A stretch of DNA of 64,000 bases, taken from positions 5,242,416 to 5,306,415 of the forward strand of contig JABAKD010000030.1 in NCBI GenBank assembly GCA_012845835.1, written 5' to 3'. The notes below the pieces were generated by a model that searched no databases, had not been told where the DNA came from, and worked only from the letters and a program-made list of their open reading frames with translations. Shown one piece after another: positions 35,301 to 46,260 of the stretch. The DNA comes from Undaria pinnatifida (lineage: Eukaryota > Sar > Phaeophyceae > Laminariales > Alariaceae). A program made the position numbers and the translations under genes. Each line of letters opens with the position of its first letter. Position 1 is the stretch's first letter.

Positions 35301-38300
35301 GTTCTGCCTCGAAAGGGATGCGTGCTCAAAGATCAAACGATTCATATAAGGGAGCTATTAATGTCTGCGCCCCCTCTCGCTCACTCAACAACTGAATACG
35401 CCCCCTCCCTGCTCACACAACAAACGAGTACCCCCCCCCTTCCCCCCACTCACTGGGTTTCTGCACTGCTGTGCCCTGTCCCACTCCACCATTTTTGTCT
35501 TCTTTCGATTTATGCGAACAGGCGACAGATGTTGCCGAGAAAAACGAGTGGGTGGCTGCCTTGAAGGCGACTATGGACGGGTTGGCCTTAGAAGCCACAT
35601 CAGAAACTGTGCCGTGGGTGGCATCCAGCTCGAGGTAAGCGTAAACCTCTTAGCCTTGATAATTAAAAATAATATTGTATTCGATCGTTTTACTGTAAAT
35701 TAAACTATGGTACGGACACAACGCCATCTGCGCTCTCCTTTTCCCCCGTGTGAAAAGGAGCGAAAGGTGATTTGTGCTATCCTGATCCTGTTTTTTTGAG
35801 AATGGTGCTAGCTGGGGTGGTGTTTACTCGAGGCGTGGGCTAGTGATTAGGATGTTGTTTGCTTGTTCGAGGCTTCGGCGGATTATCCTTACTTTTGCCC
35901 GCGCGTGCTAAAACCGGAGCGTGTCAACTCGAACCCTCCCCCACGACACCATCACACAATATCGCACTTTTTCCCAAGCTAACACCCCAGCCAGCCCCCC
36001 TGTTTCGCGCGTTTCGATTGTGCTTGAACACCCAAGCTCTCAACCAAAACCAGCGTTCGAAAGAAGCCTAAACTCAAGCTCCCACTTCGCGCGTTTTTTG
36101 GCACTCGAAAAACGCAACCCATGCTGACCAAAACCAGCGCTAGCAGCGAGCCGACTGACAGACAAGCCGCTTCTAAGAACACAACGTCTGCGGCAGACGC
36201 TGTTGGGCTGACAACGGCAAAGACGGCCTCGAGCATCATCGGCGGTGGCGAGACAACAGGCGGCATGGGGGGTGATGCAAACGCCGCAAAAACGAGCGCA
36301 TCATCGGCACCGCCTTCCTCCTCCTCCCCTTCCTCTTCCTCCGCGGAAGGGCGTAAGGCAGACGCTGCCGACGCGAGCGGGGTCGGAAAAACTGGCCAGG
36401 ACCGGGAACTAGCACCTCCGTCGCCGCCGCGGTCCGCTCGAGTGGGGAAGGGTCGGGGCCAGGGAAAGCGGAAGGGCATTTGCGCGAGGCCGCCATGGAG
36501 CAGGCAGGGAGCGGTCGCCCGCCTCGTTTACGAAAAGACCACCGGTCGTACGCCCGCAAACAAGGGTCAGTCTGGTGGCGACGACAAGAGCAGCGGTGAC
36601 ACCAACACCGATACCGGCAGTGGCGACAACAGCGGTTGCGGTAGCGGCGACGACAGCGGCGGCGCAAGCGATCCGGGAGTACTGCCCTCGGATGGGCGGG
36701 GGGAGGAAAGCGGTGACACGAGCAGGCGGGAAGACTGCATGGAAGAGGACCGGGAGCACGACAGCGGTACCCCCCCCACGTCGAAAGAGTGCTCTTTCTG
36801 GGCGCCTTGCGGCTCGGCAGATAAGGTATGATAGGCCACAGCAGCAACTCGCCGCCATCTGCTCTTATTTTTTTGGCGGAGACCCGAGCAAATAGCGATC
36901 CGGGTAGCACATACAGCTGAATCGCCATTTAAAATTAAGTTTTCTAATTGTATTTTTTCCTCTCCATCTTTCTGAGAATGTTTGATGGATGATGGACGCT
37001 GTAGCTTCACATGCTGCACGTTGTCGTAACAGTAAAGCGTGGTGATGGAAATATCACTAAAACGCACACAGCACATTGTTTTGACAAGCATCTACTACAC
37101 ATATACCGTTGAAAAAACAAGCATGTACCAACAAACCCAATACTGTCTAGACTAACCTTGCAGCGGTCATTCCCACGAATGGGTTTGGTCAAGAAGCAGC
37201 AGGCACGCCCGCGCCACCGCCTTTTACTTTTTTACCGATTCGTTCAGGTTTTTACGGATGTGCACAACTATCCGTACCCCCCCCCCCCCGCAAAAAAAAA
37301 AGTGGAACGGTCGCAGGCCACGCGATGAGAGACTTCTAGGCTCGAGAGGACGGCAGGAATCAGCAGGGCATTCATTCCCGCGCCGCCTATTTTCAACTGG
37401 TGTTTTTTTTTCAGTTTTTGTCCCCCGACATGCTTCGACTTACCGCCACCCGCGCGAAAAATGCCCGCCACCGAAAAAAAAAATGGTTTGATCGATCTCA
37501 GGCCACGCGGTGGGAGACGCTTAGGCTGGACTCTCCGTCGACAGAAGAGGTCTGGAACGGGAACGTCGGGTTTCGGAGGGCCCTCGCGAACCCTGCGTGC
37601 CTTGCGGAGTTTCGCGAGCTGTTGCGGTGAGTGCCCTTGCTGTTGTTCGTTTGATCTTGGGCAGGAAAAAATTGAATAAAGGACACAAATGGGCGATGAA
37701 AGCTGACACTACTTTTATTGCTACGTGTGGCGAGCTTGAGCATCCACCGGAGGATACGAAAAAGGGGAAAAAAAGAAAAATTATGCTTCCCCATCTACCG
37801 GAGGATTAAAAAAAAAAGTAAAAGTAAGAAAAACTTGCTGTTGTTATCTAGGCAAGAAGAACGAAAGGGACACAAAAGGGACGGTGAAGACGAAGAAGAG
37901 CAACAACACACGCCTTGCGGGATTTACGTGAGCTGTTACTAGTGGCAGGCATGGAAAAGGAGACGTCACAAATGGGCGGTGAAAGCCAAGAAGAAGAGCG
38001 TACAATGAAATGGACCCAGCGATGGTACAGAAGGCAGTCGGTTCCAAACTTTTGGTTCCAGAATTACTTTTGCTTGAAAGACGCATAGTAGACGTGAAGT
38101 GCATCGCGATTTCAATCCCTCGGCAGGCATCGAAACAATTATTCTTCCGCGATAACTTCACATTTCCAAAACAAAGTGACAACCAACAAAAAAAAAACAC
38201 GAAACGGCCGTTTCCGCTGCGCAGTTCCTGTCACGCCATCGAGAACCTCAACTTCCGAGAGGCCGTCGACTCCTACCGGGCGCTGTGTTGCCACGAGCCA

Positions 38301-40441
38301 AGCGCGGGAGCCAACAGTGACGAGGGGAACCACGAAGGTGGCGGCGACGTTCGCTCCAGCGGGGCCGCACCTGCGGCCGCGGTCGACGCAGCGCATGTCA
38401 TCGTCGAGCGCTTCGTTAGGGACGGAGGGCCTGAGCAGGTGAGTGGGCCGGTGGGTGAGTGGGTGGGTGGGTCCTGGTGCAGCTGTTGAATAGATCGCGT
38501 GTGTTAGTGACAGGAAAGAAAGATGCGCGTGAGCATAGGAAGCGTTCAGCATCTCGTAGACAGACCGGTTCCCTGCTGTTGTCGCTTCATATCATGAAAA
38601 AAACAAGAACCGTCGATTTTGCGCGAAGTTGAATGCTTTTCTTGCTCGAAGCGCTCTGCCCCATTGCATCGCGTCGCGCTGCGCCCTGCTTTTTTTTTTT
38701 TGCTTTTCGTTGCTTTTTCGCAGCTCCTCCAAAAATGCGCGACCATCTCTCTCTGTAAGAACGTTAGGTAGATTGTTCAACGCTAAAAGGCTAGCCACTA
38801 AAGGAAACCGGAGACTACCGCTAACGAGACTAACGACGAACACCTTCAGAGTGTACGACAGCCGTGCACTGCCCCCCGATGACGCTCTTGTACAATTTCT
38901 TGATTGCGATCGCGCCCTTCTACAATATATTATCTTTTTGTTTTCTGCGTTAAATGGCTCAAGGTTAACCTAAGTGCGGCGGGAAGGGAAGCCATAATCT
39001 CGAGGCTCGCCGACAGCCTCGCTGGTGTGGCGGGTGCTCCGCCGCCGATGGAACTGTTTACCAAAGCCTGGGTCGAGGTTTCGGACCTGCTCCAGAGGGG
39101 CACCTTCATGCGCTTCCGAAATAGCGAGGCGTTTCTCCGGCTCAGGAGGACGTGGGAAGAGGAGGTTTGTCCGCGCCGTTGCCATCGATTGGAAGAAAGG
39201 GGGGTGGTGGGGGATCGAACGCCGCGGGTCGCTTGGTCCTCGGAAATCGCACGGTAGGCCCCAGTCGAGGGGACCCAGGTTAGTTCGGTAGCCCGGTTGT
39301 ACACACCGCTTGTCACTCACCGCACTCGATCGATAGTCCCCTCCTCCCAAGGACGCAGCCCATGAAAGTACGTGCGCTCAGCAGCCAACCTTCCTCCCCG
39401 TTTTCCCTCCCCTCCTGCCCTCTGTAACTCCCCCCCCCCCCCCCCCCCCGGTTTTTCTCCGCTTTGGTCACGGGGAACTTCGGTCGTACGCTTTTGGCAC
39501 CTTTCCGCCAGCTCAATGGAGTGTTAGCCGCGAGCGAGTTCGTTCTCGTAACGGACGGTTTCCCTCGAGCGTCAGAGGGGTTGGCAATGCTTGCGCTCCG
39601 TTCGTGTGCACCCCAAGTGCCGTCGCGGCCGTCAGGCGCTGTGGAAACGGTAAAAGGAGAGCCTAGATCGAACAGCCCTTCGACTTCTTCTTGTTCTGCT
39701 TCGTCGTTGTCCTCTTCTTCTTCGTCCTTGGCGTTGGAATCTGCTGCGGCGGCAGCGGCGGCAGCGGCGGTTGAGGCGGCGACTTCTGCTGCTTCTGTTC
39801 CTTCTTCTTCTTCTGCTTCTTCTTCATCTTCATCTTCCTCTTGCTCTGCCGTGGAAACGGTAAAAGGAAAGCCTAGATCGAACAGTCCTTCGACTTCTTC
39901 GTGTTCTGCTTCGTCGTTGTCCTCTTCCTCTTCGTCCTTGGCGTTGGAATCTGCGGCGGCGGCGGCGACTTCTGCTCCTTCTGTTCCTTCTTCTTCTGCT
40001 GATTCTTCTTCTTCATCTTCATCTTCCTCTTCCTCTTCTTCTGCTTCTTCTCCTTCTAGTTCCTGTTCTTCTGCTGCTGCTTCTCCCACCACTGCTTCTT
40101 CTACTCTCACTGCTTCCACTACTACAGCTTCCACCTCTTCTGATGCCTCTTCTTCGAGAGAAACGCGTGTTCTCGGGCCGACACCCCCCCCCCCGGCCGT
40201 GCCGACGACACCGACATCGACGACCCACCCCACCCCATCAAGCAGCACGACAAATGTTTCTACTGCCATCGTCGGCAGTGCCGTGCGTCACGATGTCGTT
40301 GTCCCGGGTGTGTTCTTGAAAGCGAAGATCACCACCAACGCCCGCGCTCGCAAAGCACCACTCTTAATTTCAGCAGGGCCGAGAGCTTCCACTGTCGCCG
40401 GCCGAGAGCGTACGACCTCACGAGCACGCAAGATCGGCGGC

Positions 40442-40487
<46 letters not shown>

Positions 40488-43400
40488 TTGGCGGAAGCAA
40501 CGGCGGCGGCAGCTGCGGCGACAGCAGCAGTGGCAGCAGCGCTGGCGGGGGCGGCGACAGTAGCGGCAACAGCAACGGTGTTGCTGCTCGTGCCAGCGGT
40601 AAACAAACGATCTCCTCTGAGAAAGTGGCGAAGAACTGCGCCATGCCGCCGCTCCCACTCGCGCCATCTCTCAAAAACGTTGTACCTGATGCGCCAGCAG
40701 GAGCAGCACCACTACCACCACCGCCAGCAGCAGCACCTTCCGTGCCCAAGAGGTCGACAAAGCAAGCGCTTGCGCCAGAATCACACGCAGCCCCCGGGAG
40801 GTCGACACAGCAAACTCTCGCGGCACCCATTGCTTCCATCGCAAAACGCGCGGCGCCCATTGCTTCTTCCAGAGCGAGAGAGCAGGCGCCGGTTGCTTCC
40901 ATCGCCACAAAAAAGACGCCCGTTGCTTCCAACTCGAAAGAAATGGCGGGGCCTGCGACGGGTCCTACGACGGCGGCAGCAACGGAGGCACCGGGGATGG
41001 TGACAGTGGTCGTGCCGCCGTGTGCGAATTGCGGCCGGAAGACGTCGAAGACGTCGATAAAGTCTCCCCCTGTATGCGACAGCGTGTACGGACTCAGCCT
41101 TGATGTTTCGAGGGAAGGGGTCGGTTCTTTAGCGGAGTCCCCCTTCGTGTCTCCACCCCACCCGCCGCCTAGACTTGTCCTTCACCGCCGCCCCTTCCCG
41201 CGCGTCGGTAGCCGAGCCCCTAGCGCGCCTGCCGCGGCAAGTTGCACGACGTCGGACGCCGCAACGAAGACGACCACGTCGACAACAACGGGTGGTGACG
41301 CTGAGGTTCAACCGTCGGCACGGAAACGGGCTACCGGTACCCGTAAGGACCAAACTGGCGCAGGAAAGGATCAGATCGGTTCACGAAACGATCAAATCGG
41401 TGCCCAAAAGGATCCGATCGGCGTCCGAAAGGATCTAACCGTTTCCCGAAGGGGTCTAGTCATAGCTGACATCGAGATGGAGGGGGAGACTGCCAGCAAG
41501 CCGAAGGATGGGCTCGTCGCGGCGCCCCTAAGCGGTTGCGGAGCTGAGCTTCGGGGAGAGCCGAGAGTGCAGGGGCTCGACGGGGGGCCCGCAGGAGGGG
41601 GAGGGGGAGGAGGAGGAGGAAGGGGCTCGAAAGCGGCGACGGTGACTGCCGTACGAAAGGCGGTGGCGAGAAGAGCTCGTGAGTATTGACTTATTAATGC
41701 TGGTGTTTCTGGATAAAACAAGTATAAAACTGCTGTGAATGGAATAATTGTGGATCTCAGGCCTCACAAGGAGCCGATACGCGACATGCCCTTGACAGAA
41801 CACCCACCGAAAAACAGGGTCGCAAGAAAGTCAAGTTGGTATTGATAAGAAAATCGGGGAGCCGTTATCCTGGAGTTTAGTGTAGAACACACCCTTTCGT
41901 AAAACAAGTAGCTCAGACTGATTCTAGTGTTTCTGTTTTCTTATTAGGTGCCCCGTGCTGTGCATCACCTCCCTCTGCCGTGAAAAAAAGAACTAATGCA
42001 ATGCCTTGGTATGAACAAATCCAAAACTAACCCCCCCCCACGCTTTTATATCATATCATACATCTATAAATTCGGATTTTTAATTTCGCAATTTGGAACG
42101 TACAAAATGCCAAATAACAAATTTAATCTGGGGTGTATTTACCGTCCCGTCCCGCCGGAAACCTGGACGACAGTATACGTCGGACAGAAGAAGTGGAGAA
42201 GAATTGACCGGCACGGCACAGTACGGTATCGTCTCTTCACACTTTACACTACAACGCCTTAATTTTCCTGGCGAACCTTTTGCCTGGGTCAGAAAGCAGT
42301 CCTTACGTTGTTTGCTAGGCTAGCACCCTTTGCCTAACGTTTGTTGCCGCACCTTGCCCTCCCATTGCCAGGCTTCAACAAGGTGCGGTTGATGCTGCAG
42401 GCCCCACCAGGGACAAGTTTGGGCGTGAAGCTTGTCAACAACAAGGGCATGGTAAGCGAAGCGAAAACAGCACCACGTTACCCAAAAGTAGTCGTAAACT
42501 CCGCGCATAATAAGGTTTTTCCTTTTTTCTCCCCGTGGGTTTTTCCCTTGATTTTTTTTCTCTTCCTACTTTTGCGGGAAAATTCAATGAAGTGGAGTAC
42601 TTTTGTGGGAAAATGTTCATGGAGTGATCGGCATCGAAGCTCATGCTGCACATTAGTCGAAGTAAGCAGCGTTGCCGCGCAGGAGGAGGGGAGGGAAGGG
42701 GGGGGGGGGGGGGGGGGGGGGATCCGGCGGTGAATACCGTGTACTAATAGTAACACCACGTTATGAATAGAAGCGTGTTACGATACAGGAAGAACTTTTT
42801 TAGGCAGTTTTGATTTCTGATTTTTTTCGGACCCTTTAACCCAATAGCGTGGGAACGTCATTCTTGTTTTTGAGGTGTTTAATGTTTCGCGTGCTTGGAG
42901 GCCATTGGTGCGTTCCATCGGGTTGTTGAGCACTTTCAGTTCACTTAAAAGTCGTTCTACTAGGGGCGAGGTATAGAGAGCTCGTCATTCTATGATGTTT
43001 TTGCCAGATTAATATTTCGCGTGCCTACGAAGAGGCCATGGATTTGTTCCATCGGGTTGTTGCACGCTTTCAGTTTACTCAAAACTCGTTTTGGGGGGGG
43101 GGGTGATAATTTTGTGGGGCTACTCACACTGAGGAAGCCTCAAAAACAAAAAACTGGCGCAGAGTCGTGCTACGTTAGCCCCCCCCCCCCAACTGGCTTT
43201 CCCCTTGGTTTGCTCCTTTCTTCTGCTCCTTTCTTCTGTAGGAATGTTTTATGAGAGATCGACGTCGAACCTCACACCGATCCACCGTCGTCGGGTGTCA
43301 AGTTTCTTCAACAAAAAATCGCCGGTTTTGAAACCAACTCCTGGCTGTATCTCCTGAAGTATGGTCCTGATTGTTGTTGGAAGCCCATTTATCGAGCGCA

Positions 43401-44718
43401 GGGCTTTCATTCGGCTCAGCATTCGTTCCCCAATATTTTTCTCCTCGATTCTCATCGAGATGCGTAGCTGTACGAAGGTTTTCCTTTTTTCTACTGGCTT
43501 TCCCCTTGGTTTGCTCCTTTCTTCTGCTCCTTTCTTCTGTAGGAATGTTTTATGAGAGATCGACGTCGAACCTCACACCGATGCACCGTCGTCGGGTGTC
43601 AAGACAAAAAACAAGGCTTGCAATGGGTCATTTTGACCCGCCCGCGGGTCGGGTCAGGATGTTGTGCAAATCTCACGGGTCGGGTCGGGTCGGGTCGGGT
43701 CAGGAGGTATTGGAAAAAAACTCACGGGTCGAGTCGGGTCGGGTCAGGAGGTGTTGGAAATCTCACGGATCGGGTCGCGTTGGGTCAGGAGGGGTTGGAA
43801 ATCTCAACAGTAGAGTCGGGTCGGGTCAGGGGGTGTTGGAAAAAATCTCACGGGTCGAGTCGGGTCGGGTCAGGAGGTGTGGGAAAACCTCATGGGTCGG
43901 GTCCGGTCGGGTCAGGAAATGTGGGAAACCTCACGGGTCGTGTCGGGTCGGGTCAGGAGGCGTGGGAAACCTCACAGGTTGAGTCGGGTCGGGTCAGGAG
44001 GGTTTTCAAAATGTCACGGGGTCGGGGATCTGACTCGCGAAAACCCCTGAAAAAGAGCAACAATCAATATCATTATTAAATAGTTGCCAACTTTCTTACA
44101 TACATTATGATCGTGTTATCGCGCGAAATAGGCTACGGTGTGCGCGTTCCGATCGTCGGCCGACGGAAATTTCGACACCGCTTTGGACGCGGGTCTCAAG
44201 GTCGGAGATGTTCTAGTGTCCGTCAACGGCCTGCACGTCCTGGGAAACTTTGACCAGGTGAGATATTAGAGATGATGAGCGAGAGAGTTCAGAGACCACA
44301 AGAAAAAAGAATGGTTGCCGTCAGTATTTTTCACCAATCAGAAAACTCTATGGGTGCACGCAGCCTTCGCCAACTTTATTCGGCCGGCCGCCTTTCCGTC
44401 GGTCGCGCCCACGTAAATCGCGTGTTCAATGTGTTATGGCGCGGGGATTATCTGCCACCACCACCACTCGCACCGACTGACTGACTGCATGCCTCCCCGC
44501 CTCTCCTCGCTCTTCCCCCTTTCAACTTCTGCACCGAACCTACACTTTTCTATATAATACGACAGGCGGTACAGCTGACGATGCGCGGACAGGAGAACGG
44601 ACTACTGAGCTTGGTCGTCAGGCGCCCACAGGAACCCCCGGGGGGGGGGCTGTTCGAAGAGCGTCGAGCGGTGCCGCCGGGCCGGAGGGTTTACAGAACT
44701 TTAGACTATAGACTCTAA
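29311..44718 (+). CDS. DH-PH-RGS-PDZ protein: RhoGEF with RGS and PDZ domains
   Basis: Seventeen exons join in phase to 1,720 residues: 29311-29490, 30050-30195, 30822-30909, 31288-31443, 32446-32616, 33488-33643, 34007-34149, 34534-34618, 35522-35634, 36054-36825, 37415-37626, 38225-38438, 38964-39164, 39512-41678, 42372-42451, 44132-44257, 44566-44718. The 5' borders of 33488 and 36054 are least sure. MGNCPS fits myristoylation (Gly2, Ser6) with Cys4 palmitoylation. DH about 43-235: LLLGERKFLTNMQ, VFSNLDEL, MPLERVAQYRMLV. PH about 290-395: KIKEGRLTK to AEKNEWVAAL with its Trp. RGS about 722-873: FRELLR, IENLNF, VNLSAAGREAI, FMRFRNSEAFLRL, with a Gly/Ala-rich insert. Ser/Ala/Pro-rich linker 880-1600. 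PDZ about 1605-1690: GTSLGVKL, GLKVGDVLVSVNG. DH-PH loads Rho-family GTPases with GTP; RGS binds or inactivates G-alpha. It probably links G-protein signals to Rho at the plasma membrane. Confidence 0.88.
39638..40015 (+). repeat. In-frame duplicated Ser/Ala-rich module
   Basis: A 210-bp unit starting gctgtggaaacggtaaaagg at 39638 recurs at 39848, coding AVETVKGEPRSNSPSTSS then long Ser and Ala runs. The second copy is shortened. It lies in exon 14 of the DH-PH-RGS-PDZ gene. Confidence 0.85.
40443..40486 (+). repeat. AGC microsatellite coding poly-Ser
   Basis: About 14-15 AGC units in frame inside exon 14. Further Ser/Gly-rich codons follow. Confidence 0.9.
41340..41450 (+). repeat. Seven-residue tandem repeat (RKDQIGA type)
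   Basis: Five 21-bp units encode RKDQTGA, GKDQIGS, RNDQIGA, QKDPIGV and RKDLTVS in the linker about 140 residues before the PDZ domain. Confidence 0.85.
43192..43603 (+). repeat. 111-bp direct duplication in the PDZ intron
   Basis: 43192-43302 and 43493-43603 (actggctttccccttggttt...) differ at about one or two positions. Between them lies a segment (about 43311-43370) related to 50108-50160. Confidence 0.9.
43640..44020 (+). repeat. Minisatellite, about 41-bp unit (gggtcgggtcagga)
   Basis: About nine units of the form gggtcaggaggtgttggaaa + tctcacgggtcgagtc fill the intron that splits the PDZ domain. Confidence 0.85.
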
Positions 44719-45476
44719 GCTGGTGCCAGAGGTGAATTCTCGTGGGATCACAAGAAGGAAACCGTTGGATAAGCGGGGTCTTAATTTTTGTCGATGGTCT
44801 ATCGTGCGATGAATAGTAGTGCGAGCTCGCAGCGGTACGGCTAGTACAACACAACGTGTTGTGTGCGTGTTGTTCAGCTGGTACTAACCTCCCTTGCTTG
44901 TAGTTTGAACACTATTAACTTTTTGTGTAACTCGATATTGCTTGGTGTGGCGGAAGTGCTGGAATTAATCGTCGTTGTTTCGCGTGTTCGTCAAGTCTTC
45001 CCTTTTTTGTGTGAGGCCCAAAGGGCGTCAATGGTGGTGGAAGAAGAGAAAAGAGAAACATTCTGGCCGGTCGGTATTTGCGGCGTTACGTACGTGCGTA
45101 CGTACGTAGGATTCTTGGGTGTTGCGGTGCGTTTTTTTTTTTTTTCTGCGTCGGCGGGGGCGGCCGTATACATATTTCTGGGATACAGGCCCCCGAGTAA
45201 GGCGGTCGTGTGCGAGAGCAATATGACCGCCTTGTAGAGGAAGCCGCCATATTTATTCCAGTTTATGAACGCTATTCCCCAGTCGCGCTAAGCGATTTGA
45301 CCGCCTTATATCGGGATACCGCCTTATTGGAGAACCCCTGCTGTACAGTTATCGCCCTTGAAGGGGGGGGGGGGTCTTCCACCTGATGGACGTATTGGAC
45401 ACAGTGCAACGTCGGCGCGAGAAAGGGGGGGGGGGGGGGGGCGGGGGTCGCATCGACCACCCTGGAGGTAAACGTT

Positions 45477-45511
<35 letters not shown>

Positions 45512-46154
45512 GGTTTGTTGTTGTTGTGGTGATGGTGGTTCGTTTGGGTGGCTAACGTCATGCTACCACTCCGGTCGGGTACGTTCTACCCGGTGTAATT
45601 TAGTGTAATTCAGTGTGCACTACGTACGTACGAAGTGCTACATTTATTTTTGGTTTGGTAATTTGGTGTGCATGACGCACTACAGTACGATTTCTTTTTT
45701 CTTGTTTGAGTCTGCTGCTGGCAAAAATTACACCAGTCAGATCTATATCATTAGCGGCTGTGAGTGCACTCAGGGCAAAAACAAAAAAGTGCTACAAGTT
45801 TGGACGTTGATTCAGGTGTCTTGATCTTGCTCTTTTCTGATTCGGATCCTCCACCTGATTTGTCACGTGTTCAATTCAGCTCGAGATATTCTGTTTTGGT
45901 TTGCCACGAGCTGGGCACAATCTGGTTATTATGTACGCTACGTCAGTCTGCAAGAACGGACAACGTTAACGTGTGTTCTTTTTTTCTTTCGTTTTTTTGG
46001 TGTTGTCGTTTTTCAACACAGAACGAGACAGGTTCATATATGTATTGCGATCTGTGAATTGATGTGGGGACACGTCATCAAAGAGCGAGGTATCATCGGT
46101 GTTTTTGTGTTTGATTTTTTTTTTCGTTTTTCGTTTATTCTTCTCTTGGGTTGG

Positions 46155-46260
46155 TTGTGATTCGGCGAGGCTGGGGTATGTCACACACAACACGCAGGTT
46201 GCAAATAAATACGAGTTTCGACAAGATTTTCTCAATCTCACCGCGATTTTTTTATTTTTT
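46155..46260 (+). repeat. Diverged member of the 144-bp repeat family
   Basis: Shares tcacacacaacacgcaggttgc-like, acgagtttcgac and atctcac blocks in the same order as 18631-18680. Confidence 0.5.

Noticed and set aside
35214-35345. Candidate exon (LYVANCDGNARLTAAQ)
   Set aside because: 34618 to 35522 joins directly as SFMVK|ATDVAEKNEW, the expected PH C-terminus; no room for an extra exon.
39313-40269. Minus-strand 318-codon Glu/Asp-rich frame
   Set aside because: It is the antisense of the TCT/TCC-rich Ser-coding exon 14. The plus strand carries phase-consistent splice sites and flanking domains.
40288-40932. Minus-strand 214-codon frame rich in Leu/Ala
   Set aside because: Antisense of the same exon; leucine runs come from the AGC repeat.
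43371-44079. Plus-strand frames with repeated SGRVGSG
   Set aside because: Translation of the G-rich minisatellite in an intron.
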